This document shows, one piece after another, positions 55,442 through 63,533 of a stretch of 64,000 nt of DNA. The translations under genes were made by a program, and so were the position numbers. The notes under the pieces are model-generated. The model saw only the letters and a list, made by a program, of their open reading frames with translations. It was not told the DNA's origin and made no database searches. Position 1 is the stretch's first letter. Every line of letters begins with the position of its first letter. Origin of the DNA: Sphingobacteriales bacterium. Lineage in GTDB: Bacteria > Bacteroidota > Bacteroidia > Sphingobacteriales > Sphingobacteriaceae. The DNA is taken from NCBI GenBank assembly GCA_025353765.1, contig JANXOD010000024.1:1-64000 (forward strand), read 5' to 3'.

Positions 55442-55497
55442 TTCTCAATACATACCCATTCGTTCATGAAATCTAATAATCAAATTTAAACAAGCTC

Positions 55498-58071
55498 TTA
55501 AATTAACACCGCACTGCTATATAAATGAAACTCTCCCGGCTGCAAAACTTCACCTCCATTAATTGTAGTTAATGCATTCTGATTTAAAACATCATAGTAG
55601 TTTCCTGCCGGAATAAAATTAATAGGGACTGATGGTACTACATCAAAATTTCCTACAATTACCACATTAACTCCTCCTCCACTTATTTTGATATATTTAA
55701 TAGCTCCGGCAACATTATAAGTAATTGTACCGGTTCTAAAAATACCAGGATTATTTGTTTTTAGCTTAATTAATTGGCTATATATAGCATACAACTCATG
55801 CCTTTGTGCATCCTTTGCATATCCCCAAAGAATTGGTTTTTCACCTATTCTACCGTTCTGATTAATAGGAATATCATAGCCTAACTCTCCAAATTCCCAT
55901 ATCATTTTTGGGCCTGGCGTTGATATTAAGAAGGTTGCAGCCATTTCCTGACGTTTAAGAGCAGTTGCGAGGTTTTTAATATTATAGGAGCCGGAACTAT
56001 TTCCATACATCAGATTTTTGTACATCATCCGTTCTTCATCATGGCTTTCCATATAAGTAACCAGGTTAGGTTGCGCAAAGCCATGTTTATCATAAAATGC
56101 ACGCGAAATATCTGAAGTACCTACATAACCCATGCTTGCTTCATTAAAATTATAATTCACATTATTCCACATCATCATCCCATCGGCAGATAATGCCTGC
56201 TCTTCGTTATCATTGGCAAAATGCTCTAAAATAACATAGAAATTGGGGTCGATGCTTTTGATATAACTATTATAATCTTTCCAAATGGCTACTCTACTGG
56301 CATCATAAGCTGCAAAAGAAGCATCGTCTGTAGAAGTTTTTTGAGTAAACCCTTTAGAAAGATCAAACCTGAATCCGTCTATTTTGTATTCTGTCATCCA
56401 GAAGTTCAATACATTTTTTACGAAGTATTTGGTATCTAAACTTTCGTGATTAAAATCATAACCTACATTGTATGGGTGTTTAGGATCTATATTGAACCAG
56501 GGATTATTTGAAGCTGGTTTACCGGTTGCCTCATTAAAATAAAGCTGCACCATAGGCGATTGACCAAAAGAATGATTTAAAACCATATCCTGTATTACAG
56601 CAATTCCACGAGAATGACACTCGTCTATAAAGCCTTTGAGTGCATTTTTAGTACCATAATATTTATCAGGCGCAAAATAGAGTGAGGGATTATAACCCCA
56701 GCTTGAATTTCCTTCAAATTCATTGATAGGCATTAATTCAATGGCATTAATGCCTAGATTTTGCAGGTAATCTAATGTGTCTTTTAAGGTATTATAGTTA
56801 TGTGCTGCGATAAAATCTCGTATATGGAGTTCATAAATAACCAGGTCTTTTTTATCAGGACGAGTAAAATTTGAAATATTCCAATTATAGCCAGGCTGGT
56901 TGGCCTGCATCACACTCACAATACCTGTGGTTTTTCCTGTGGGATACGGTTTAAGTTGAGGATATACCGTTGCTCCGATGAAGGGATCATTTGATGGATC
57001 TAACACTTTTTCGCAATAGGGATCAGCTACACGTAAAGAACCATCCACTAAAAATTGATAGGCATACTCCGAATTGGCATTAAGACCGTCAATCTGCACC
57101 CACCAACGCTTACCATCCGAAGTGCGATTCATGAATGTTTTAGCTTCCGGTATCCAATCATTAAAATCGCCAATTACATACGCACTGCTTTTATTGGGCG
57201 CATATAAATTAAAAATAGCTGAAGTACCGTTGTTGATAAAAGTAACTCCGTCTTTAGCTCCCGCTGGTAATGGAGCTATATTTACTGTAGCACCTTCAAT
57301 AATAAAATTCATTACAGATTCTGCTGTAGATCCACCTGCAATAGCGCTAATTTTTATTTGCTGAGGTCCGGGATTGGTAATTTTAACTTTCCCGCTAATG
57401 GTAGTCGCATTGCTTGCAGTTGCAAAACTGGTTCCGTTTAGTGTTAATGATAAGGCAGCAGATTGGGAAGAAGCCGCAGAAATACTTAATTCCTGGCCAA
57501 CCATACTTACACTGATGACTGGTTTAGGGATATAAGTAGGCTCAAACTCCGGAGAGGTAAAGCGTACAGCTAATTTGTTAGTTTCATATATGGGTATATA
57601 AATATCACTGGCATCGGTATTGCGGCAAACTTTGGTTCCATCTGCATTCCGGAAAACCATAGCGAGTTTCAGAATTTTTTCTCCATCGGGTACACCATAA
57701 AATGATCGGGGGCTTAAAATAAACTGATATTTATTATTACCTAAAGAAGTCATTTTAGTTAAAGGTTCATCAGTATTAAATGATGAGACTTTAACATATT
57801 TCCAACCACCTGCACTTTGATCAGTAATAACACCGGTATGTATATAAACATTACCTCCGGCATTAAATAACTCTTTATTTCCTTTACTTGCATCCAGCAC
57901 CAAAGTAATGGACTGGTTATCTACAGGCAGAGCAGGTGAGAACGTAACTAAGCCTGTTTCAGTAAGTGAAACTGGCGGTATTATAGGTGTGGGTTCATTA
58001 ATATCGTGCTTTTTACAAGCTGAAAAAGTAATTAAAAACAAGCTTAAGAGAATGAAGTAATTTGGTCTCAT
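55498..58071 (-). CDS. GH13 alpha-amylase-family lipoprotein with N-terminal starch-binding-like modules
   Basis: An 857-residue lipoprotein (lipobox TFSACKK). An N-terminal beta module similar to those of Bacteroidota amylase lipoproteins covers about 40-170. A second Ig-like domain lies at about 185-265 and an E-set/CBM48-like domain at about 280-380 (SSAYVIGDFNDWIPEA). The GH13 barrel starts near 409 (VIYELHIRDF), with WGYNPSLYFAPDKYYG, the nucleophile Asp in DGFRFDLSKGF (about 570), the acid Glu in VILEHFAND (about 610) and SHDEERM (about 677). It degrades starch-like glucans at the cell surface or in the periplasm. No SusC/SusD genes are adjacent, and a NUDIX regulator lies upstream. Confidence 0.92.
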   Translation of the reverse strand: MRPNYFILLSLFLITFSACKKHDINEPTPIIPPVSLTETGLVTFSPALPVDNQSITLVLDASKGNKELFNAGGNVYIHTGVITDQSAGGWKYVKVSSFNTDEPLTKMTSLGNNKYQFILSPRSFYGVPDGEKILKLAMVFRNADGTKVCRNTDASDIYIPIYETNKLAVRFTSPEFEPTYIPKPVISVSMVGQELSISAASSQSAALSLTLNGTSFATASNATTISGKVKITNPGPQQIKISAIAGGSTAESVMNFIIEGATVNIAPLPAGAKDGVTFINNGTSAIFNLYAPNKSSAYVIGDFNDWIPEAKTFMNRTSDGKRWWVQIDGLNANSEYAYQFLVDGSLRVADPYCEKVLDPSNDPFIGATVYPQLKPYPTGKTTGIVSVMQANQPGYNWNISNFTRPDKKDLVIYELHIRDFIAAHNYNTLKDTLDYLQNLGINAIELMPINEFEGNSSWGYNPSLYFAPDKYYGTKNALKGFIDECHSRGIAVIQDMVLNHSFGQSPMVQLYFNEATGKPASNNPWFNIDPKHPYNVGYDFNHESLDTKYFVKNVLNFWMTEYKIDGFRFDLSKGFTQKTSTDDASFAAYDASRVAIWKDYNSYIKSIDPNFYVILEHFANDNEEQALSADGMMMWNNVNYNFNEASMGYVGTSDISRAFYDKHGFAQPNLVTYMESHDEERMMYKNLMYGNSSGSYNIKNLATALKRQEMAATFLISTPGPKMIWEFGELGYDIPINQNGRIGEKPILWGYAKDAQRHELYAIYSQLIKLKTNNPGIFRTGTITYNVAGAIKYIKISGGGVNVVIVGNFDVVPSVPINFIPAGNYYDVLNQNALTTINGGEVLQPGEFHLYSSAVLI

Positions 58072-58154
58072 ATTTAATTAAAACAACATCAGTTTAATAA
58101 AGATACTCTTAATTTCAATTTTTCAGGACAGTAATTTGTTGAAGAAATATCATA

Positions 58155-58850
58155 TTACTTTCCAAAAGAAAGCTCATTTTGGAACAGCTTGGTATACTTT
58201 CTACGGTCGAATTTGTAAAGTTTAGCTGCCCGGTATGAAACACCTTTTTGCTTTTCATCCAGCTCTTTAAGAATACCGTAGTTGAGCATTTTTTTTCGGA
58301 AGTTTCTTTTATCCAGTTTTTTATTTAGGATAACTTCATATAAATGCTGTAACTGTGTTAATGTGAATTTTTCCGGAAGTAATTCAAATGCTATAGGCTG
58401 GTAACTAATTTTATTCCGGATTTTATCAAAACCCTTTTCAAAAATCTTGCTGTGATCAAAGGCTAGTTTAGGCAGATCATTAATTGATACCCAAACTGCT
58501 CTACGAGCATAAGAGCTTACAGGTTTAAGCTCTTTGATACCATTAAGACGAATCATAGCATAATAGGCTACAGTTACTACACGTCCCTGTGGGTGTCGAC
58601 CTACATCGCCAAATGTGTAAAACTGATCCATATAAATATCCCGTAAACCGGTAAGTTCATATAAAATGCGTTCAGCTGCATCATCAATGCTTTCATCCTG
58701 TTCAACCAAATAGCCAGGCAATGCCCACCAGTCTTTAAAAGGTTCTACATTCCGTTCAATCAACAATATCTTTAATTCGCCTTCGTCAAAGCCGAAAATA
58801 ACACAGTCAATTGAAAAAACAGATTCAAATTTAGGTAAAACAGTTTCCAA
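58155..58850 (-). CDS. NUDIX-domain transcriptional regulator (NrtR/AraR-like)
   Basis: A 231-residue protein with an N-terminal NUDIX-like domain whose box is degenerate (GYLVEQDESIDDAAERI then LYELTGL), typical of members that bind a ligand rather than hydrolyse it, and FYTFGDVGRHPQGRVVTVAY. A C-terminal winged helix follows (about 150-225; FTLTQLQHLYEVILNKKLDK, RNFRKKMLNYGIL). In Bacteroides, relatives control sugar use, so the GH13 gene is a likely target, but this is inferred from position. Start codon is TTG at 58850: no in-frame ATG lies before the NUDIX core, and a TAATTTTG box stands 17 bases upstream. Confidence 0.88.
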   Translation of the reverse strand: METVLPKFESVFSIDCVIFGFDEGELKILLIERNVEPFKDWWALPGYLVEQDESIDDAAERILYELTGLRDIYMDQFYTFGDVGRHPQGRVVTVAYYAMIRLNGIKELKPVSSYARRAVWVSINDLPKLAFDHSKIFEKGFDKIRNKISYQPIAFELLPEKFTLTQLQHLYEVILNKKLDKRNFRKKMLNYGILKELDEKQKGVSYRAAKLYKFDRRKYTKLFQNELSFGK

Positions 58851-58866
58851 GATTCTTTTAATTTTT

Positions 58867-58874
58867 CAAAATTA
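58867..58874 (-). promoter_or_regulatory. TAnnTTTG (-7) promoter box for the NUDIX regulator
   Basis: TAATTTTG on the minus strand, 17 bases before the TTG start. About 55 bases farther upstream (58928-58942) is a perfect 7+1+7 palindrome, ATTCATA T TATGAAT, a possible operator. Confidence 0.45.
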
Positions 58875-59011
58875 AATATAATATATAAGGGTGATAGATC
58901 ATATAAAAGTATTGCAAATATTGCTTAATTCATATTATGAATATGATTTATTTACCTTCAAATTTTAATCTGTTAAAAAACCTATCAACCGATTATCTTA
59001 TCAACTAAAAA

Positions 59012-59248
59012 CTATTTTAGCTTACCTATTGGTTTAAATTTTTCAAATACCAAATGTGTATGCGGAGCATCTTTTAACTCTTCTGTTAAATCCTGCCCGG
59101 CCCAATGTTCATAATGCTTCCCCTTTTTCCATAGCCTACTATTAGAAACATCGTAAATAATGCCTTTATAAGCTATCCAAATTTCTGGTTTATCCTGTCC
59201 GTTGCGTAATGCAAGCTGTGATTTTGTAAATGCAGGAAGTAAGTTCAC
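59012..59248 (-). CDS. Small cytochrome b5-like heme-binding domain protein
   Basis: A 78-residue protein consisting of one cytochrome b5-type fold: FTKSQLALRNGQDKPEIWIA, YKGIIYDVSNSRLWKKGKHY, HWAGQDLTEELKDAPH. Candidate heme ligands are the His in KHYEHWAG and a His in APHTH. No signal peptide or membrane anchor. It overlaps the lycopene cyclase gene by 4 bases (ATGA), so it is part of the carotenoid operon. It might deliver electrons to a carotenoid-modifying enzyme such as a hydroxylase or ketolase, but none is encoded here. Confidence 0.82.
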   Translation of the reverse strand: MNLLPAFTKSQLALRNGQDKPEIWIAYKGIIYDVSNSRLWKKGKHYEHWAGQDLTEELKDAPHTHLVFEKFKPIGKLK

Positions 59249-59931
59249 GCGATGACCTTTTTATGCCGGTTACAGAAAAACTCAAAGAATAAAACATTCA
59301 TCAGCAATAAAGACATGGAATAAAAGTGATCTTCGAAAGGAATTGTTCCTATTCTATAACCCATATTCTGTGCATTATTATACATTACAATGGGTATTGA
59401 TGTCAGGATACCATTAATGATATAGAACGGAAGTAATGAAATAATATAGGCGAAATAGAATCTACTTAAAGCCGTTGCATTCACAATAAATTCCGCGTAA
59501 ATAAGTATTGCTGCTAAAAGCCCGAACGTGATGAGTGTATATACTTTAGTATGGAAGTAAAAAAGCAGTATCGCCGAAAGGCACAATAAAAAAATACTGA
59601 TGACCTTTGAAAATGATTTAAGCGGGTTTTTTTTAATGTACTGATTTAAGCATTCATAAATAAAAATGCAGGCGAATGGTACTGTGATAAAAAATAAGAT
59701 TTCTTCTATGGGAAGATTTAGTATATAAATACCTATTATATAGTTTGGATTGAATGACCATACCTTATAAATTGTAAACAGGTAATCCCATCCTAAAAAT
59801 AATATTCCGGTTATAAAAAGCCCTGGCAACAAATATTTCCAGCTTTTATAAAACTGAACACGCTTATCAAATGATAGTATTATTGGAAAAATTACCGTTA
59901 GCAAATTGATAAGAAGGTATGAGAACTTCAT
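59245..59931 (-). CDS. Lycopene beta-cyclase, fused CrtYc/CrtYd membrane type
   Basis: A 228-residue membrane protein with about six helices in two homologous halves, each with a cyclase-domain motif: NLPIEEILFFITVPFACIFI in the first, matching the P-x-E-E-x-L-F-F hallmark, and a degenerate IPFEDHFYSMSLLLMNVLF in the second. It closes both ends of lycopene to beta-carotene rings. Context with crtB and crtI supports the call. The upstream gene ends 9 bases away. Confidence 0.9.
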   Translation of the reverse strand: MKFSYLLINLLTVIFPIILSFDKRVQFYKSWKYLLPGLFITGILFLGWDYLFTIYKVWSFNPNYIIGIYILNLPIEEILFFITVPFACIFIYECLNQYIKKNPLKSFSKVISIFLLCLSAILLFYFHTKVYTLITFGLLAAILIYAEFIVNATALSRFYFAYIISLLPFYIINGILTSIPIVMYNNAQNMGYRIGTIPFEDHFYSMSLLLMNVLFFEFFCNRHKKVIA

Positions 59932-59940
59932 ATCTTAATA

Positions 59941-60471
59941 TTACACATACTTTTTGAAAAGTACAATTTCTGAGGTTGAACAGCGCTTAGACATCACCAT
60001 AAACCTGGCAATACTTTGTATTAAACTATGGTCTGTAATGCCAAATGCCTTATTCTTAAATTGGGATACGATTACTTTTCGGTCTTCATCTAAATCTTTA
60101 CTGTACCCTAAAAATGAAGGTGTGTAATGCTGTATAGAAAAGCGCATAAATCTGATTTCCAGGTTATTGGGCTCTTTATCCACTGAAATTTTCATAGTAG
60201 ACCGAGACTGTACTACATATTTAATTTTATTATAGGGATTCCAGGAATGTTTTGCCTTTAAAGCCTCCAACGTACCAACATATGCAATAATTAAAGCATC
60301 TTTAGATTTTTTTGAGATTAGCTTAGTGTATAATGAATCAGTTACACTTGAACTTTCAACTGCACATATCATAGCTTTTTTAATATCTGTGATTTCTTCT
60401 TTACTAACAGGTTCAGAATAAGAATTTGTAAAGGCAATTAGCAATAATATACAAAAAGTAACGTGTTTCAT
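59941..60471 (-). CDS. Exported protein of unknown function in the carotenoid operon
   Basis: A 176-residue protein with a signal peptide (CILLLIAFTNSYS). The mature part is helical and charged, with no motif I recognise: YTKLISKKSKDALIIAYVGT, LEALKAKHSWNPYNKIKYV, ARFMVMSKRCSTSEIVLF. It sits one base after crtB and 9 bases before the cyclase gene, so it is part of the pigment operon. Its position suggests a role linked to pigment or membrane, not an enzymatic step I can name. Confidence 0.75.
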   Translation of the reverse strand: MKHVTFCILLLIAFTNSYSEPVSKEEITDIKKAMICAVESSSVTDSLYTKLISKKSKDALIIAYVGTLEALKAKHSWNPYNKIKYVVQSRSTMKISVDKEPNNLEIRFMRFSIQHYTPSFLGYSKDLDEDRKVIVSQFKNKAFGITDHSLIQSIARFMVMSKRCSTSEIVLFKKYV

Positions 60472-60472
60472 T

Positions 60473-61306
60473 TTATATGGCGTTTACTTTATTTTTGAGC
60501 AATGCCTGTGCCAGTAACCATATTTTTTTGCGATCTGTTACTCTAATACGATTTTCGGAAATGGTTTTAGCTGGAGAACTTTTTATTTTTTTAAATAATT
60601 CCAAGTAATAGGCATAGGCTATATATACTCCTTTTCTACAACCTCGAGGCAATTTCTTAATTCCATCAAGAGCATTATTAAAATCGGTTTCTATATCATT
60701 TTCTATTTTCTCCTTATCTGCTTCTGTAAACAATTCGAAATTAATCTGAGGAAAATAAGTACGACCACGTTCTTCAAAATCTGATTTAATATCTCGCAAA
60801 AAATTAATTTTTTGAAATGCAGAACCTAAGCTTTTCGCTTGCGACATAAGTCTTTTATAGGTATCATCATCATTTTCACAAAATATTTTCAGGCACATTA
60901 ATCCAACAACTTCTGCCGAGCCATAAATGTATTCTTTATAAGAATCTTCATTATGAGTCGTTTTATCCAGATCCATTTCCATAGATCTTAAAAAAGACTC
61001 TATTAAATGACAATCTATTTGATATTCATTTACAATTTTCTGAAATGAGTGAAGTACCGGGTTAAGACTAATTTGAGCATGGATAGCTTCAAAAGCTTCC
61101 CGTTTAAAATCAGTAAGGAGTTTGAGTTTATTATATCCATGAAAAGTATCTACAATTTCATCTGCATAACGCACAAAACCATAAATAGCATAAACTGGAT
61201 AATGGAAACGTTTAGCAAATGCTTTAATACCCAGACTAAACGAAGTACTGTATTTATGAGTGATTAACTTACTGCACTCAAAGCATGTTTCATCGTATAA
61301 ATCCAT
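60473..61306 (-). CDS. crtB: Phytoene synthase
   Basis: A 277-residue squalene/phytoene synthase family enzyme that joins two geranylgeranyl diphosphates to phytoene. The two Asp-rich motifs are DEIVD in VRYADEIVDTFHG and the FLRDIKSDFEERGRTYFP segment; GSAEVVGLMCLKIFC lies between. It is first in the minus-strand operon, diverging from crtI with 94 bases between starts. Confidence 0.94.
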   Translation of the reverse strand: MDLYDETCFECSKLITHKYSTSFSLGIKAFAKRFHYPVYAIYGFVRYADEIVDTFHGYNKLKLLTDFKREAFEAIHAQISLNPVLHSFQKIVNEYQIDCHLIESFLRSMEMDLDKTTHNEDSYKEYIYGSAEVVGLMCLKIFCENDDDTYKRLMSQAKSLGSAFQKINFLRDIKSDFEERGRTYFPQINFELFTEADKEKIENDIETDFNNALDGIKKLPRGCRKGVYIAYAYYLELFKKIKSSPAKTISENRIRVTDRKKIWLLAQALLKNKVNAI

Positions 61307-61326
61307 TCTATATTAAAGTGGTTTTT

Positions 61327-61334
61327 CAAATCTA
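61327..61334 (-). promoter_or_regulatory. TAnnTTTG (-7) promoter box for crtB
   Basis: TAGATTTG on the minus strand, 20 bases upstream of the crtB ATG, in the shared divergent region with crtI. Implies a leader of about 14 bases. Confidence 0.5.
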
Positions 61335-61383
61335 CAAAAAACAATAGCTTCTTATTTTAAACATTAAACATAATACGTTTATT

Positions 61384-61391
61384 TATCTTTA
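61384..61391 (+). promoter_or_regulatory. Weak -7-like box for crtI
   Basis: TATCTTTA has one mismatch to TAnnTTTG and ends 9 bases before the crtI ATG. As crtI is flanked by an ECF sigma gene, an ECF-type promoter is also possible; I cannot distinguish the two. Confidence 0.3.
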
Positions 61392-61400
61392 GGGCAGACA

Positions 61401-62876
61401 ATGAATAAAAAAAATATTGCTGTTATAGGATCTGGATTTGCCGGCCTTTCGGCTGCTGCCTTACTAGCTAAACAAGGTTTTAATGTTACTATTTACGAAA
61501 AAAATGATCAGCCCGGAGGTAGAGCCAGAATATGGAAAAAAGACGGATTTCATTTTGATATGGGCCCCAGCTGGTATTGGATGCCTGATATTTTTGAGGA
61601 CTATTTTGCCTTGTTTGATAAAAAAGTTAGTGACTATTATGATCTAAAACGTTTAGATCCGGGTTACCGCATTTATTTTGGGAAAGACGACATCTTGGAT
61701 ATTCCTGTTGGGATGAATGAACTGGAAGCTGTATTCGAAGAACATGAAAAAGGAAGTGCCATAAAACTCAGGAAATTTTTAAAGCAGGCAAAATATAAAT
61801 ACGAAGTGGGAATGGGGGAATATGTATTCCGCCCTTCACTCTCTATAACCGAATTTATTGATCCACGCCTCATCCGCGAAAGCTTTCGTATACAAATGCT
61901 AACCAGTATGAGCAAACATGTACGCTCTAATTTTAAAAATCCTAAACTTATTAAGTTACTTGAGTTTCCGGTTTTGTTTTTAGGTGCAACTCCTCAGAAT
62001 ACACCAGCTATGTACAGTATGATGAATTACGCTGATCTGGCTTTAGGAACCTGGTATCCGATGAATGGAATGAATGAAATTGTGAAAGCCATGGTTGCTG
62101 TTGCTGAAGAGCAGGGAGTAAATATTAAACTAAATACAGAAGTTAATCACATCCGTATAGAAAATAGAATTGCCACAGGCATAGAAACAAATAATGGATT
62201 TTACAGTGCAGATTTGATAATCTCTAATGCAGATTATCAGCATACAGATCAAAAACTTTTGGATAAGCCTTACCGAAGCTATTCGGAAAAATACTGGAAT
62301 AGCCGTATTTTATCTCCTTCCAGCTTGCTTTTTTATATTGGAATAAATAAAAAAGTAGAGAGTATTGAACATCATAATTTATTTTTTGATGAGGATTTTG
62401 AACTTCATGCAAACGAAATTTATACAGATGCCCAATGGCCAACTAAGCCTTTGTTTTATGTTTCCTGCACTTCAAAAACAGATCCTACTGTAGCTCCGAT
62501 TGGTGGAGAGAATTTATTTTTTTTAATGCCTATTGCCCCTGGTTTAGAAGACGGTGATGAAGTACGCGAGTATTATTATAATTTAATGATGGATCGTTTT
62601 GAGCATATTATAAGGCAAAACATACGTGATTCTGTAGTAGTAAAACGCAGCTATGCTTTGGCTGATTTTTCTACTGATTATCATTCCTTTAAAGGAAATG
62701 CATACGGTTTAGCTAATACACTCTCTCAAACGGCATTTTTTAAACCAAAAATGCGATCAAAAAAAATAAAAAATTTATTTTTTACAGGACAGCTAACCGT
62801 CCCGGGGCCAGGCATACCGCCATCATTAATATCAGGTCAGGTGGTAGCTGCTGAAGTAGGGAACTATTTTAGATAA
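61401..62876 (+). CDS. crtI: Phytoene desaturase (CrtI type)
   Basis: A 491-residue FAD-dependent desaturase. The dinucleotide-binding start is VIGSGFAGLSAAALLAKQGF, then YEKNDQPGGRARIWKKDGFH and FDMGPSWYWMPDIF. The C-terminal FAD signature is FFTGQLTVPGPGIPPSLISG. It introduces the double bonds that turn phytoene into lycopene. It diverges from the crtB operon. Related carotene ketolases and saturases share the fold, but the cluster makes desaturase the best call. Confidence 0.93.
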   Translation: MNKKNIAVIGSGFAGLSAAALLAKQGFNVTIYEKNDQPGGRARIWKKDGFHFDMGPSWYWMPDIFEDYFALFDKKVSDYYDLKRLDPGYRIYFGKDDILDIPVGMNELEAVFEEHEKGSAIKLRKFLKQAKYKYEVGMGEYVFRPSLSITEFIDPRLIRESFRIQMLTSMSKHVRSNFKNPKLIKLLEFPVLFLGATPQNTPAMYSMMNYADLALGTWYPMNGMNEIVKAMVAVAEEQGVNIKLNTEVNHIRIENRIATGIETNNGFYSADLIISNADYQHTDQKLLDKPYRSYSEKYWNSRILSPSSLLFYIGINKKVESIEHHNLFFDEDFELHANEIYTDAQWPTKPLFYVSCTSKTDPTVAPIGGENLFFLMPIAPGLEDGDEVREYYYNLMMDRFEHIIRQNIRDSVVVKRSYALADFSTDYHSFKGNAYGLANTLSQTAFFKPKMRSKKIKNLFFTGQLTVPGPGIPPSLISGQVVAAEVGNYFR

Positions 62877-62933
62877 AGATTTCTTTGAGAGTCTTAAAAT
62901 TTCTTACATTCATATTAACCAAACTTAACAATC

Positions 62934-63464
62934 ATGAAACTTCTAAAAATTCTTGGGGGCATAGTCATCGTACTTGCTCTTGTTTTCTTCTTAGGCGGCT
63001 TGCTGCTTCCTAAAACTTATTCTATCAGCAGAACTACTGTTATTAACGCTCCCGATAGTACAGTATTTAATAACGTAGCAGATTTTAATAACTTCCTAAA
63101 ATGGAACCCATGGACTAAAATGGAACCCAGTGCAAAAGTTGTAATCACAGGTACTCCTTCACAAACAGGGCATTTATGGCAGTGGGCTGGAAAAGAAACA
63201 GGAAAAGGACAAATGGAAATTGTTGGAGTACAACCAAATTCTGAAATAAATTATAAACTTACATTTACAGAACCCATGCAAAGCGTTGCAAATTGCAATT
63301 TTAATTTCAAGCCTGTAGATGAGGGTACTCAGGTTACATGGAGTATGAATGGTGAAGCTACCAATATGATGGAAAGATGGTTTTTTCTAAATATGGACAA
63401 TATGATGGATAAAGATTTTACAAATGGATTAGGAAATTTAAAACAGCTTTCAGAGACAAAATAG
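62934..63464 (+). CDS. SRPBCC (START-like) family protein with an N-terminal membrane helix
   Basis: A 176-residue protein. Residues 4-27 are one transmembrane helix or signal anchor (ILGGIVIVLALVFFLGGLLL). The remainder is an SRPBCC fold of the polyketide-cyclase/DUF type: SISRTTVINAPDSTVFNNVA, FNNFLKWNPWTKMEPSAKVV, GTQVTWSMNGEATNMMERWF. Such proteins bind hydrophobic ligands, so a lipid or pigment ligand is conceivable. It is 57 bases downstream of crtI on the same strand. Confidence 0.85.
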   Translation: MKLLKILGGIVIVLALVFFLGGLLLPKTYSISRTTVINAPDSTVFNNVADFNNFLKWNPWTKMEPSAKVVITGTPSQTGHLWQWAGKETGKGQMEIVGVQPNSEINYKLTFTEPMQSVANCNFNFKPVDEGTQVTWSMNGEATNMMERWFFLNMDNMMDKDFTNGLGNLKQLSETK

Positions 63465-63479
63465 TTTTTTGAGATAAAA

Positions 63480-63515
63480 TAAAGAGCGTTTATGTAGACT
63501 CTAAACGCTCTTTTA
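63480..63515 (+). terminator. Bidirectional rho-independent terminator
   Basis: A perfect 10-bp stem AGAGCGTTTA/TAAACGCTCT (63483-63492 with 63502-63511) and 9-base loop, flanked by A and T runs. It lies between the convergent SRPBCC and ECF sigma genes and can serve both. Confidence 0.88.
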
Positions 63516-63533
63516 TTAAATGCAAAACAACAT

